Positions 7,622 through 16,718 of a stretch of DNA of 64,000 nucleotides are shown in pieces. Under the pieces are notes generated by a model. The model saw only the letters and a list, made by a program, of their open reading frames with translations. It had not been told where the DNA came from and did not search any database. The DNA lies in NCBI GenBank assembly GCA_964646625.1, contig CAZYHC010000017.1, positions 1-64,000 on the forward strand, written 5' to 3'. The position numbers were made by a program, and so were the translations under genes. The stretch's first letter is position 1, and each line of letters begins with the position of its first letter. This DNA comes from DAOULT01 sp964646625. GTDB lineage: Bacteria > Chloroflexota > Anaerolineae > CAZYHC01.

Positions 7622-9142
7622 ATGACAAATCAGCGAACAGAGGCTGAGAAGGAAATCATTCTAGAGGCCAGGGACATTGACAAACGGTTTGGCGGGGTGC
7701 ACGCTCTCAAGAACGTCAACTTTAAAGTCATGAGAGGCGAGGTTCATGGCCTGGTGGGGGAGAATGGGGCGGGCAAATCGACTTTGATCAAGATCATCAG
7801 TGGAGTGGAGCATCCAGATAGCGGGGAGATACGTTTCCGCAATCAAGTGGTCTCCATGAGCACCCCGCTCGAGGCGATGGCCCTGGGCATCGGCACGGTA
7901 TACCAGGAACTGAGCCTGGTTCCCCTGCGAACGGTGGCTCAGAATATATTCTGCCGACGGGAGCCGAAGAACAGGTTCGGGTTGATCGATATAGCCAGGA
8001 TGAACCGCGAAGCCGGACAACTCATGCAACAAATGGGTTTAGATATCGCTCCCGACACCCTGGTCGGAGATCTCAGGGTCGGCGATCAGCAGGTGGTGGA
8101 GATCGCCAAGGCCCTCGCGCGAGGGCCGGAGTTGCTCATCCTGGATGAGCCGACCTCTGCCCTGGCCAAGACAGAGATCGAAAGGCTCTTTGAACTTTTG
8201 GATAGGCTTAAACAATCAGGCATTAACATCATCTTCATCTCTCACAAGTTGGACGAAATCCTCCAAATAGCCGATAGCGTCACGGTCCTGCGCGATGGTA
8301 GTGTGACCGGCGCGATGAAAACCGCCGAGACCGACATGGACCGCATCATAGAACTCATGGTCGGGCGCAGGCTGGAGGAGATGTTCCCAGAGAAAGCTTC
8401 TCGGATAGGGCAACCGATTTTGAGCGTCAAGAACTTCTCTCTGGGTGGTCAATTCGAGGGGGTCAACTTCGATTTGTACGAGGGAGAAGTGCTCGGCGTC
8501 TTTGGCCTGATCGGGGCCGGGCGGACACCCCTGGCTCAAGCCATCTGTGGTGCCGGCCCCAAAGACTCTGGAGACCTTGTTCTGGCTGGTCAGAAGCTAG
8601 ATATCCGAACGCCAGGAGAGGGTATTAAAAACGGTCTGGTGTATATGACGGAGGATAGACTGGGCGACGGTCTGTTTCTCCGCCTCAGCGTGCAGGAGAA
8701 TGTGATTGCTTCGAGTTTGGCTAAGTATTCCCAAAAGGGCTTCTTGAGCAAGGCCACAATGCGCAGGGTGGCCCAGAAGATGATCGACTTGTTGAGAATA
8801 ATGACGCCGGGGCCTGCCACCCGGGCAATAGAGTTGAGTGGCGGCAATCAACAGAAGGTCTTATTGGGCAAGGTTCTTTCCACAGAGCCTCGCGTTCTGG
8901 TGGCGGACGAGCCGACGCGGGGCGTCGATGTTGGGGCCAAGGCCGAGGTTCACGCCTGGCTGCGACGGCTGGCCAGTGAGGGGGTAGGCGTAATCATGAT
9001 TTCCTCAGAGTTGCCAGAGATCCTGGGTATGAGTGACCGGATAATGGCCATGCACGGGGGCCAGGTGAAAGCCATTGTAGACGCCGACGGAGCGACCGAG
9101 GAATCAATACTTGCCTGCTGCTACGCTCCGGCAAACGGCTAG
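7622..9142 (+). CDS. Sugar ABC transporter ATPase with two nucleotide-binding domains (RbsA/MglA type)
   Basis: 506 residues. The first ABC domain has Walker A GENGAGKST and signature LRVGDQQVVEIAKAL. The second has the degenerate Walker A GLIGAGRTPL normal for this family, signature LSGGNQQK and Walker B VLVADEP. The ATG at 7622 follows GGAGG; the frame is open 24 codons further upstream, but that stretch overlaps the intercistronic hairpin and has no homology. It energises the permease at 9263. Confidence 0.9.
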   Translation: MTNQRTEAEKEIILEARDIDKRFGGVHALKNVNFKVMRGEVHGLVGENGAGKSTLIKIISGVEHPDSGEIRFRNQVVSMSTPLEAMALGIGTVYQELSLVPLRTVAQNIFCRREPKNRFGLIDIARMNREAGQLMQQMGLDIAPDTLVGDLRVGDQQVVEIAKALARGPELLILDEPTSALAKTEIERLFELLDRLKQSGINIIFISHKLDEILQIADSVTVLRDGSVTGAMKTAETDMDRIIELMVGRRLEEMFPEKASRIGQPILSVKNFSLGGQFEGVNFDLYEGEVLGVFGLIGAGRTPLAQAICGAGPKDSGDLVLAGQKLDIRTPGEGIKNGLVYMTEDRLGDGLFLRLSVQENVIASSLAKYSQKGFLSKATMRRVAQKMIDLLRIMTPGPATRAIELSGGNQQKVLLGKVLSTEPRVLVADEPTRGVDVGAKAEVHAWLRRLASEGVGVIMISSELPEILGMSDRIMAMHGGQVKAIVDADGATEESILACCYAPANG

Positions 9143-9262
9143 ATAGCTCCTCACCAGACCTTGAAGCCAGGAGCATGACAGCCCCTCCACGGTTTACGGG
9201 GGATACCACCATCGGCAATAAATTGACAAAATAGATTAACAAAAGGCAAGGAGGTAAACTCC

Positions 9263-10276
9263 ATGGCATCACAATCAGATAGTAAAGCAACCACAGCGCA
9301 GACGCAGGTGGTCAGACCTGCTGGGGTAGGATGGTTGGGCGTATTGTTGCGTAGGCGGGAGATAGCTGTCCTGGGACTCATCCTCTTCATATCCCTGACC
9401 TTGATGACACTCACTCCCCATTTCACCAATAAGGCCAACATCAAAGTTGTCACCGATACCATCGCGCCCGACATGTTGATCACCATCGGCCTGACCCTGG
9501 TTCTACTTACGGCCGGCATTGACGTTTCTGTGGGGTCCGTACTGGGACTATCGGCTGTAGTTGCTGCCGACCTGATGTACTACGAACACAACATGTGGCT
9601 AGCCATTCTGGCCGCCGTGCTTACGGGGACATTGATAGGGGCTATCAATGGCTTCTTTATCGCGGTCGTCCGCGTGAACCCCCTGATCACCACTCTGGCT
9701 ATGATGGTGGCGGTGCGCGGGGCCGCCATTGCCAGGACGAGAGGATTCCTGGTGGGGAACTTCCCGGAGCAGTTCAAGTTTTTTGGTCAGGGGTCTATTG
9801 GCCCTGTTGGAGTGCCCATCCTCATTGCCCTGATCTTTTTCGCCGTGTTTTACGTGCTCCTCAACTATACTTCCTTTTTCCAGCAGGCCTATTTTGTAGG
9901 GGGCAACGAAAAAGCGGCCAGGATGTCAGGTGTGCGGATTCAATGGGTCAAATTCGTGATCTACGTCATTTCCGGGGCCCTGGCGGGCTGCGCGGGCATC
10001 ATTACCTTGTCGCGCACGATGGTAGGGACTTCCCAGATGGGCCTGCAAGCAGAATTCCGGGCCATTCCGGCGGCGGTGATCGGTGGGGCCAGCCTGATGG
10101 GGGGCGAAGGCAATCTCATCGGGCCGATGTTGGGCGTATTGCTGCTGGCCCTGATCAACGACGCCCTGGTTCTCATGGGAGTCTCCGCCTACTACCAGGC
10201 CCTGGCTCAAGGGTTGATCTTGCTGGCCGCGGTGTCCCTGGATTCTCTCCTGCACCGTGGTGAAACACGCTCCTGA
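9263..10276 (+). CDS. Sugar ABC transporter permease (RbsC type)
   Basis: 337 residues, BPD_transp_2 family, with 8-10 transmembrane helices and the family signature GIDVSVGSVLGLSAV near residue 80. A strong AGGAGGTAA site precedes the ATG. It completes a one-permease ribose-type importer with the two genes upstream. The stop codon directly touches the structured element at 10277. Confidence 0.9.
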   Translation: MASQSDSKATTAQTQVVRPAGVGWLGVLLRRREIAVLGLILFISLTLMTLTPHFTNKANIKVVTDTIAPDMLITIGLTLVLLTAGIDVSVGSVLGLSAVVAADLMYYEHNMWLAILAAVLTGTLIGAINGFFIAVVRVNPLITTLAMMVAVRGAAIARTRGFLVGNFPEQFKFFGQGSIGPVGVPILIALIFFAVFYVLLNYTSFFQQAYFVGGNEKAARMSGVRIQWVKFVIYVISGALAGCAGIITLSRTMVGTSQMGLQAEFRAIPAAVIGGASLMGGEGNLIGPMLGVLLLALINDALVLMGVSAYYQALAQGLILLAAVSLDSLLHRGETRS

Positions 10277-10386
10277 GGCGGCTGGTAAGGAGCCCCACAG
10301 AGCAAAACTATGAAGTTCATGCTTCCCAGATTTGCGCTGGAGGCTTATGGAATGGGGGCTCACGTGGCTGCGGTATACCAGCCGCC
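10277..10386 (+). ncRNA. Structured intercistronic RNA element (multibranch)
   Basis: Directly after the permease stop, an 11-bp stem (10277-10287 with 10376-10386) encloses a 7-bp stem (10290-10296 with 10355-10361). That in turn encloses two short hairpins (10312-10325 and 10326-10340). No T-run follows. It could be a riboswitch, a processing or stability element, or a fold with no function. It lacks a recognisable cobalamin box although corrinoid genes lie downstream. Confidence 0.5.
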
Positions 10387-10442
10387 AGAATAGTGGCGTG
10401 GGGCCTCAAACCCATCTCTGTTGAATCCAAAGGAGGAACGGG

Positions 10443-11300
10443 ATGAAGATCCTCATCTCTGTTGACATGGAGGGGGCTTCGGGCATTGTTACCGGTCGCG
10501 AGACAGGCTATCCCCGCCACCCGGTGAGCGACCCCCAAACCACCCCAGACTACCTTGCCGGACGCCGCTGGCTGACCGGCGACGTTAACGCCGCGATAGA
10601 AGGGGCGATGGAAGCAGGGGCAACCGCTTTCGTGCTGCACGATTCTCACGGGTTCGACTACCGCAATGTGGACCTCGACGAGCTGCATCCAGCCGTCGAG
10701 GTTATTCGTGGCCTGCCCATTATCTTCTACGAATACGAGGATCTGGACGACTCCTACGATGCCGCCTTTCTGATCGCCATGCACGCCCGCGCCGGGCAGC
10801 CGGGAGTGCTCAGCCACGTGCTGGATTGGCCGCTTCTGCGCGAGGTAAGGATCAATGGTCAGCCGGTGGGAGAGAGCGAGATCACGGCGGCGCTGGCCGG
10901 CCATTTTGGAATACCCACCGTACTCATCACCGGCGACGACGTGGTCTGCGCGGAGATGGCAGCCTGGACAGGCGGGCAGATCGAGACGGCAGTGGTCAAG
11001 AAGTCCCTGTCGCGTTACGCGGTGCGCTGCCTGCCCCTGGCGGAAGCCCGCGAACGCATCCGTCAGGCGGCGCGCCGGGCGGTGGAACGGATTGGCGAGA
11101 TCCAGCCCCGCCGCTATGAGCCGCCTATCACTCTGGAGGTGGACTTCGAGGATCGCCAGGTCGCCTGGTACGTGTCCTGGATGCCCCAGGTCGAGTACGA
11201 TGGCGATGGCACTGTCTCCTATACGGATGATGACTTCCTGAACGTCTACAAGTCGCTGTTAGCTATGCTTTGGATCGCGGAATCCAGGTTGAGTCCATGA
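10443..11300 (+). CDS. M55 family D-aminopeptidase-like metallohydrolase
   Basis: 285 residues, DppA family. The N-terminal SVDMEGASGI carries the metal-binding Asp and Glu. A later HDSHGFDYRN and the AMHARAG segment provide further conserved histidines. DppA of Bacillus is a decameric zinc D-aminopeptidase. M55 genes often sit beside peptide or sugar ABC importers, and here one lies between the importer and the corrinoid genes. The start follows AAAGGAGGAACGG. It overlaps the next gene by ATGA, so translation is probably coupled. The true substrate may be an amide or amino derivative related to the imported compound (inference). Confidence 0.8.
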   Translation: MKILISVDMEGASGIVTGRETGYPRHPVSDPQTTPDYLAGRRWLTGDVNAAIEGAMEAGATAFVLHDSHGFDYRNVDLDELHPAVEVIRGLPIIFYEYEDLDDSYDAAFLIAMHARAGQPGVLSHVLDWPLLREVRINGQPVGESEITAALAGHFGIPTVLITGDDVVCAEMAAWTGGQIETAVVKKSLSRYAVRCLPLAEARERIRQAARRAVERIGEIQPRRYEPPITLEVDFEDRQVAWYVSWMPQVEYDGDGTVSYTDDDFLNVYKSLLAMLWIAESRLSP

Positions 11301-11989
11301 ATCAAACAAGGGGGCAAATGTTGCCAATGATGGAATCAGAGTTGTTAAAGCAGTTGCTTGAAGGTGTGGTGGAGGGGAGAAGGGATGACGTCCGCGCCTT
11401 GACTCGAAAGGCCCTGGAAAGCGGCGTTGAAGCAGATCAGATTGTAAATGAAGCTATCACTCCTGCCATGGAGATTGTGGGTAAGAAATTCCAGGATGGT
11501 GAGTGGTTCCTGCCGGACATGCTGACTGCCTCTTTCTCGGCGCAGGCTGCCTTCGAGTTGCTCAGACCTCACCTGGCCCAGACAGGCGCCCAGGAAGGAG
11601 CCAGGAAGACGGTCGTCATCGGGACCATCGAGGGGGACATTCACGACATTGGCAAGAACATCGTAGCCGCCGCGCTGGAGGGAGGGGGCTTTAACGTGGT
11701 GGACCTTGGGGTCAGTGTGTCGGGGGAGAGGTTCGCCCGAACTGCTACCGCCACCAAAGCGGATATCGTGGCTGTTTCGGCTCTGCTCACTACGACCATG
11801 CGGAGCATGGAAAAAGTGGTGGAAGCCCTGGAAGGGGCGGGGGTGCGGCAGCGCGTCAAAGTGCTTTTGGGCGGGGCTCCGCTTACCGAGGGCTTCGTGA
11901 AGAAAATTGGGGCGGATGCTTATGGCAAGGACGCGATGGATGCTGTCGCCAGGGCCAGGGAACTGGTGACGGCTGGAGAACAGGCATAG
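11297..11989 (+). CDS. Corrinoid (cobalamin)-binding methyl-carrier protein
   Basis: 230 residues. An N-terminal helical cap (about 10-95) precedes a B12-binding Rossmann domain (about 100-225). The base-off His motif DIHDIGKN is intact, and GG-type motifs such as LLGGAPL follow. It is like MtaC/MtbC/MttC, which carry the methyl group between two methyltransferases. The ATG at 11297 overlaps the M55 stop as ATGA; a TTG nine codons upstream is open but less likely. The UROD-family methyltransferase follows 11 bases downstream. No reductive activase gene is in the window, so reactivation must come from elsewhere. Confidence 0.87.
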   Translation: MNQTRGQMLPMMESELLKQLLEGVVEGRRDDVRALTRKALESGVEADQIVNEAITPAMEIVGKKFQDGEWFLPDMLTASFSAQAAFELLRPHLAQTGAQEGARKTVVIGTIEGDIHDIGKNIVAAALEGGGFNVVDLGVSVSGERFARTATATKADIVAVSALLTTTMRSMEKVVEALEGAGVRQRVKVLLGGAPLTEGFVKKIGADAYGKDAMDAVARARELVTAGEQA

Positions 11990-12000
11990 GAGGCGGTGAG

Positions 12001-13158
12001 ATGAGCAAGGAACTGACCTCTCGCCAGAGGGTTCTACTGGCTATCGAACACAAGGAGCCCGACCGAGTTCCCATTGATATGGGCAGCGCCATCACCACTA
12101 TAATGATAGGGGCGCCGTATGGCTACAAAGCCCTCTGCGAATACATGGGGATCGAGGACTATCCGGAGCCTGAAGTGTGGCTGTTCAGTAACACTGTAGG
12201 CAACGTGGACGAGCGCATCTTGCAGCGTTTTGGGGTTGATTTGAGAAGCGTTCAGGCTGGCGCGCCTCCACCGGAATTTCTCCTCAATGGAGATATCAGG
12301 GTAGAGTGGGGGCTTATCCTCACCCCAGAGGGGCCGGTCAATAGCATAATGAATGAAAAAGCTCCTCTTCGCCACGCTGAAACCATTCAGGAGATCGAGG
12401 ATTATCCTTATTGGCCCGCTCCGACCGATCCTGTAATCGCCGCCGGCAAAGCCGAACAGGCCAAATCGTATCGCGAGCAGGGCTACGCGGTCATGGGGGT
12501 TTCTGGCCTGGCTATGGTTAATTCTCACATGTACGCCTGGCTGCGCGGCTTCGACGTGTGGCTGACTGACATGCGGTGGAACAAGAGGTTTGCCCACGCC
12601 CTGTATGAAAAGATAAGCGATATAGCCGTCGAGTATACCCGCACTTTCCTGGAGGCAGTGGGGCCGTATATAGACATCTTATACATGAGCGATGACGAAG
12701 CCTCGCAGGATAACCTTTTCATCTCGCTCGATGACTACCGAGAGTTCATTAAGCCCTGGCACAGAAGATGGATCGAGGAGGCCAAGAAGGTCGCTCCCCA
12801 CGTCAAGATATTCTATCATTGCTGTGGGGCGATGCTTCCCTTGATCCCCGATCTGTTGGATATAGGGATAGATATCCTTAACCCCATCCAACCTAAGTCT
12901 CGAGGGATGGAGCCGGAGAGACTGAAAAGAGAGTTCGGTGATAGGCTGGCTTTCCACGGCGGCATAGATGTTCAGGAACTATTGCCCTTCGGCAGTCCTC
13001 AAGATATCAGGCAAGAAGTGAAAAGGTACACTGAGACGTTGGCGCCTGGTGGTGGCTACATCTTGGCGCCTTCTCACGAGTTGACGCAGGATATACCCCC
13101 GGAGAACATTGTAGCCCTGTACGAGGCTGCATTAGAGTATGGCTATTACAAAACGTAG
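12001..13158 (+). CDS. Uroporphyrinogen decarboxylase-family corrinoid methyltransferase
   Basis: 385 residues, URO-D superfamily TIM barrel. The motifs HCCGAM and FHGGIDVQ match the zinc-ligand region of MtaA/MtbA-type methyltransferases, not heme-pathway HemE. No other porphyrin gene is nearby, and the corrinoid carrier is immediately upstream. It could demethylate the substrate onto cobalamin, or pass the methyl from cobalamin to a thiol or folate acceptor. An AGGAGG site precedes the ATG. Which direction applies cannot be decided from the sequence. Confidence 0.82.
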   Translation: MSKELTSRQRVLLAIEHKEPDRVPIDMGSAITTIMIGAPYGYKALCEYMGIEDYPEPEVWLFSNTVGNVDERILQRFGVDLRSVQAGAPPPEFLLNGDIRVEWGLILTPEGPVNSIMNEKAPLRHAETIQEIEDYPYWPAPTDPVIAAGKAEQAKSYREQGYAVMGVSGLAMVNSHMYAWLRGFDVWLTDMRWNKRFAHALYEKISDIAVEYTRTFLEAVGPYIDILYMSDDEASQDNLFISLDDYREFIKPWHRRWIEEAKKVAPHVKIFYHCCGAMLPLIPDLLDIGIDILNPIQPKSRGMEPERLKREFGDRLAFHGGIDVQELLPFGSPQDIRQEVKRYTETLAPGGGYILAPSHELTQDIPPENIVALYEAALEYGYYKT

Positions 13159-13197
13159 GCAGGAGTGAGCTATTGCCTGCGACCAAAAAGGAGTAAC

Positions 13198-14088
13198 ATG
13201 ATGATTATCGACGCCCATTTTCACCTCAATCTCTATCCTGAGCACTTTGGCAAGGATAGCGCCGAAAGAAACCTGCCCAAGGGGATCAATTGGGCCACTG
13301 GTGAGGAGTGGAAACTGGAGGATATGAACGTCACCGCCGATTGGGCGGTGCAGCAGATGGACCGCATTGGCATCGACAAGGCATTTCTGTTCGGCAATGC
13401 CCAGATGCTAACCGGCTGGATCGTTCCTACGGAGTTTATTATCGAGGCCGTGGAGAAATATCCAGATCGCTTCGTCGGCTTCGTGATGCCCAACCCTATG
13501 GGCGGCCTCAAAACCGTGCGGGAGATTGAGAATGCCGTTAAAGGACATGGATTCAAAGGGGTGAAGCTGATCCCCACCTATAACCGCATGTACCCCAACG
13601 ATCGGCGGATGTGGCCCATCTTCGAAATAGCTCAAGAGCTGGACCTGCCGGTCACGGTGCACACTGGCTGGGGACCATATAGCTACCACAGGTTGGAGTG
13701 GCAGCGGCCTGACTACCTGCACGAGGTCGCTGACGAGTTCCCGGACCTCAAAGTGATTTTGGCTCACTGCGGGATGCAGTGGTCGGAAGAGGCCATCCTG
13801 ATGCTCTGGAAACTCCCCAATTTCTACGCCGACTTCGCCTATTGGGGGTTCCTCCCCATAGACAAGGTGGCCCGCACCCTCGTCCTGGCCAAGGCGGTGG
13901 GAGTGTGGGATAAGCTGTTGTGGGGGACCGATTTCCCCTGGACCGATCCCGAGGCGGACATCCAAAAATATAGAAGAATACCCGAATACACCCGGCAGTA
14001 CGGCCTCGAACCCCATATCGACGACGCAGAGATAGATATGTTGTTAGGCGGCAATGCGGCCAGGTTGATGGGAATCGAGGAGTCGTGA
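13198..14088 (+). CDS. Amidohydrolase-2 family protein (second copy)
   Basis: 296 residues. The metal-binding motifs of PF04909 are intact: IDAHFHLN, VTVHTGWG, ILAHCGM and LWGTDFPWTDP. It shares its length and many blocks with the gene at 5441, so the two probably act on related compounds or successive steps. The ATG at 13198 follows AAGGAG; the frame is open 11 codons further. Its stop overlaps the SDR start. A substrate cannot be named; lactone hydrolysis or decarboxylation are the main possibilities. Confidence 0.8.
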   Translation: MMIIDAHFHLNLYPEHFGKDSAERNLPKGINWATGEEWKLEDMNVTADWAVQQMDRIGIDKAFLFGNAQMLTGWIVPTEFIIEAVEKYPDRFVGFVMPNPMGGLKTVREIENAVKGHGFKGVKLIPTYNRMYPNDRRMWPIFEIAQELDLPVTVHTGWGPYSYHRLEWQRPDYLHEVADEFPDLKVILAHCGMQWSEEAILMLWKLPNFYADFAYWGFLPIDKVARTLVLAKAVGVWDKLLWGTDFPWTDPEADIQKYRRIPEYTRQYGLEPHIDDAEIDMLLGGNAARLMGIEES

Positions 14089-14849
14089 CCGTGAAACTTA
14101 AGGACAAAGTAGCCATCGTGACCGGAGCGAGCAGAGGACTGGGCAGAGCCGCAGCCCTGGCCCTGGCCCAGGAGGGATGCAGTGTGGCGGTCAATTACCT
14201 TTCGTCGGAGGACGCGGCCCAGGAGGTGGTCAGGCAGATCAGGGCCTTGCCCGGTAAAGCTATCGCGGTTCGCGCCGACGTCTCCAAAGCGGACCAGGTG
14301 AATGAGATGGTCAGGAGGACTTTGGAGGAATTTGGCCGCATAGACATCCTGGTCAACAACGCCGGGATTCTCAAAGGCGCCTCCCTGTTAGAGCTGACAG
14401 AGGAAATGTGGGATGAAGTTCTCGATATAAATTTAAAGGGCACTTTCCTGTGCTCCAAGGCCGTGGCCGAGGTAATGGTTAATCAGAGAAGGGGGAAAAT
14501 AATCAACCTATCTTCGGTGGCGGGCTTCCTGGCTGTGCCGGACTACCCCCACTATGCGGTCTCTAAAGCTGGCGTGTTGGGCTTCACCCGCTCGATAGCG
14601 GAGGACCTTGGCCCATTCAACATCCAGGTTAACGCCATAGCGCCGGGCTGGATCGACACGGACATGAACGCCCCGGCCAAAGGGACACCCGACGAGCAAA
14701 AAGTCTGCGACCAGACCCCGTTGAGGCGGTGGGGCACGCCGGAAGAAGTGGCCGACCTGGTACTGTTCCTGGCGACTAACGCCGACTTCATCACCGGTCA
14801 GGCCATTATCATCGACGGTGGATTGCATAACACTTACTTCAAGCTTTGA
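14085..14849 (+). CDS. Short-chain dehydrogenase/reductase (FabG-like)
   Basis: 254 residues, GTG start overlapping the previous stop. Cofactor motif TGASRGLGRA, structural NNAG, and catalytic Ser (LSSVAG) and Tyr-Lys (YAVSK) are all present. The C-terminal GQAIIIDGG is also typical. SDRs of this length oxidise or reduce secondary alcohols with NAD(P)H. In this operon it may make the beta-keto acid that BKACE or the RuBisCO-like protein would use (inference). A fatty-acid role is unlikely given the context. Confidence 0.88.
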   Translation: MTVKLKDKVAIVTGASRGLGRAAALALAQEGCSVAVNYLSSEDAAQEVVRQIRALPGKAIAVRADVSKADQVNEMVRRTLEEFGRIDILVNNAGILKGASLLELTEEMWDEVLDINLKGTFLCSKAVAEVMVNQRRGKIINLSSVAGFLAVPDYPHYAVSKAGVLGFTRSIAEDLGPFNIQVNAIAPGWIDTDMNAPAKGTPDEQKVCDQTPLRRWGTPEEVADLVLFLATNADFITGQAIIIDGGLHNTYFKL

Positions 14850-14897
14850 TAGGGCCGCGGCAGAATAAGGCCATTAGTTTACAAAGGAGGTACTTTG

Positions 14898-15863
14898 ATG
14901 AACCCCAAATTTGCGGTCATCCTGTCGATGATGGGGCAAATAGGAGATCGTTTCGCAGTTTACCACCAAGAGCGTACCCTGGCCGAGAGATTTGAGCTGG
15001 CGTCCCGAGTGGAGGGCCTGGAGGGCCTGGAAATAGTCTATCCTTTCGAGTTCGAAGACGTTGAGGAAGTGAAGAGGTTGCTTAAAACCCACGAACTTCA
15101 GTGTTCAACGGTAAACGTAAACGTCAAGGCTGAGCCTAAGTTCCATCGTGGCTCATTCACCTCTCCTGACCCTGAAGTGCGAGCAGAAGCAGTGCGCTAC
15201 TTAAAGGAAGGCATGGACGTGGCCGCCGAGGTGGGATGCTTCATGGTAACTATCTGTCCGTTGGCCGACGGTCACGATTATTCCTTCGAAGTGGATTACC
15301 GGCAAGCCTGGCGGTGGCTGCGCGAAGGCGTTGCCGAAGCGGCCCAATACCGCTCTGATGTCAGGATCAGCCTGGAATACAAACGCAGTGAGACTAGAGC
15401 CCACGTTATCCTGGGCTCTGCGGGCGTAACTCTGCATCTCTGTGACCAGATCGGGCTGCCCAACGTCGGGGTGACAGTGGACATGGGCCATGCCCTGTAC
15501 GTCGCAGAAACGCCTGCCCAGGTGGTGGCCTTGTTGGCCGATGCAGAGCGGTTGTTCCTGGTTCACGTCAACGACAACTATCGGGACGCCGATTGGGACA
15601 TGATCCCGGGTACAGTTAACTTCTGGGATTTGTTGGAGACCATGCTTTACCTCGACGAGGTGGGGTATGAGAGCTGGCTCACCAGCGACGTCTTCCCCGC
15701 CCGGCTGGATCCGCTCGGGGTCGCCAATATGACGATCAAAGCGGTCCAGGTTGCTCTGGCCCTTCTCCAGAGGATCGGTGCTGCGGAGCTAAGGCGGCTG
15801 ATAAGGGAAGGTGATACTCTCACGACCCTAGCTTACGTGCAGGACAGGTTGCCAGGCAGTTGA
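14898..15863 (+). CDS. Sugar phosphate isomerase/epimerase-like TIM barrel (AP_endonuc_2)
   Basis: 321 residues from the ATG at 14898, which has AAAGGAGG 7 bases upstream; a TTG one codon earlier is less likely. Metal-ligand positions of the xylose-isomerase-like fold are visible: SLEYKRSE (Glu), TVDMGHA (Asp and His) and HVNDNYRDADWD (His and Asp). Relatives include tagatose epimerases, hydroxypyruvate isomerase and myo-inosose enzymes. It probably isomerises a keto sugar or acid sugar of the pathway. Confidence 0.8.
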   Translation: MNPKFAVILSMMGQIGDRFAVYHQERTLAERFELASRVEGLEGLEIVYPFEFEDVEEVKRLLKTHELQCSTVNVNVKAEPKFHRGSFTSPDPEVRAEAVRYLKEGMDVAAEVGCFMVTICPLADGHDYSFEVDYRQAWRWLREGVAEAAQYRSDVRISLEYKRSETRAHVILGSAGVTLHLCDQIGLPNVGVTVDMGHALYVAETPAQVVALLADAERLFLVHVNDNYRDADWDMIPGTVNFWDLLETMLYLDEVGYESWLTSDVFPARLDPLGVANMTIKAVQVALALLQRIGAAELRRLIREGDTLTTLAYVQDRLPGS

Positions 15864-15908
15864 GGTGAGGTGCTACCGACGATGTGAATTATGAAAGGAG
15901 CTGCTGAA

Positions 15909-16718
15909 GTGGAAGAATTAATTATTTGTGTAGCGCCCTATCCGGGAGAAAGACAGGAGGAAAAGTTTCCGGGAAAGATGGATGTGGCCGAAGAAGTCAT
16001 CCGTTCCCATAACGCGGGGGCCTCCATCGCCCATCTGCACGTCCGGGATGAAAGCGGCCTGCAAACGACAGACACCCGATGGTTTCAAAGGGACGTAGAA
16101 AAGATTCATGCCGCCTGTCCAATAATCATAGAAGGTTCGACCGGTGGTGCGCCGGAACACACCCTTGCCGAACGCTGTGTCTCCTTTACAGTGCCGGGGG
16201 TAGAGATGGGTTCTTTGAATCTGGGTTCCATCAATATGTTTGGTGATATTTATAGGAACTCGATTTCTGACATGCGTTTTTACGCCCAGGAATTGAGGAA
16301 AAGAAATCTGACGCCTTTCCTGGACTGTTTCGACCTTTCTCACTTCAGTTATATAGAAAGGCTGGAAAAAGAGGAGCTTATTTCACCGTCTTATACGGTC
16401 GGTCTGCCTTTTGATATTCCCGATACGTTGCCCTATAAGGACAGGTATCTGGACATTTTTCTGGAGGAACTCCCCGCCGACAGTGTTTGGTTCCTGATCC
16501 GGCACCATGCCAAAGGGGCCAAAGATTTTATGAAGGCTCTGGAACAGGGGGGGCACGTCCGGGTTGGTTACGAGGATGGGCCATTTTTGTCCGATGGCCG
16601 TCGCGCCCGTTCCAATGCGGAACTGGTTGAGGATGTCGCTAAAGCGGCCGAAAAGGTGGGGCGCAAAGTGGTTGGGCCCGACCGGGCCAGAGAGATTATG
16701 GGGATGATGAAATCGTGA
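15909..16718 (+). CDS. Beta-keto acid cleavage enzyme (BKACE, DUF849 family)
   Basis: 269 residues from the GTG at 15909, which has AAAGGAG 8 bases upstream; an in-frame ATG at 15891 is also possible. Family motifs are HLHVRDE (zinc His-X-His), EGSTGG and GHVRVGYEDGPF. Characterised BKACEs condense a beta-keto acid with acetyl-CoA, giving acetoacetate and a CoA ester. Its stop overlaps the next start (GTGA), so it is coupled to the RuBisCO-like protein. Codons here are more A/T-rich than in the genes upstream. Confidence 0.85.
   Translation: MEELIICVAPYPGERQEEKFPGKMDVAEEVIRSHNAGASIAHLHVRDESGLQTTDTRWFQRDVEKIHAACPIIIEGSTGGAPEHTLAERCVSFTVPGVEMGSLNLGSINMFGDIYRNSISDMRFYAQELRKRNLTPFLDCFDLSHFSYIERLEKEELISPSYTVGLPFDIPDTLPYKDRYLDIFLEELPADSVWFLIRHHAKGAKDFMKALEQGGHVRVGYEDGPFLSDGRRARSNAELVEDVAKAAEKVGRKVVGPDRAREIMGMMKS

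Noticed and set aside
10277..10386. Cobalamin riboswitch
   Set aside because: No B12-box or characteristic core sequence was seen; only stems unlike that class.
12001..13158. HemE of heme synthesis
   Set aside because: It belongs to the same superfamily, but the HCCG zinc-type motif and the adjacent corrinoid carrier point to a methyltransferase; no other heme gene is near.
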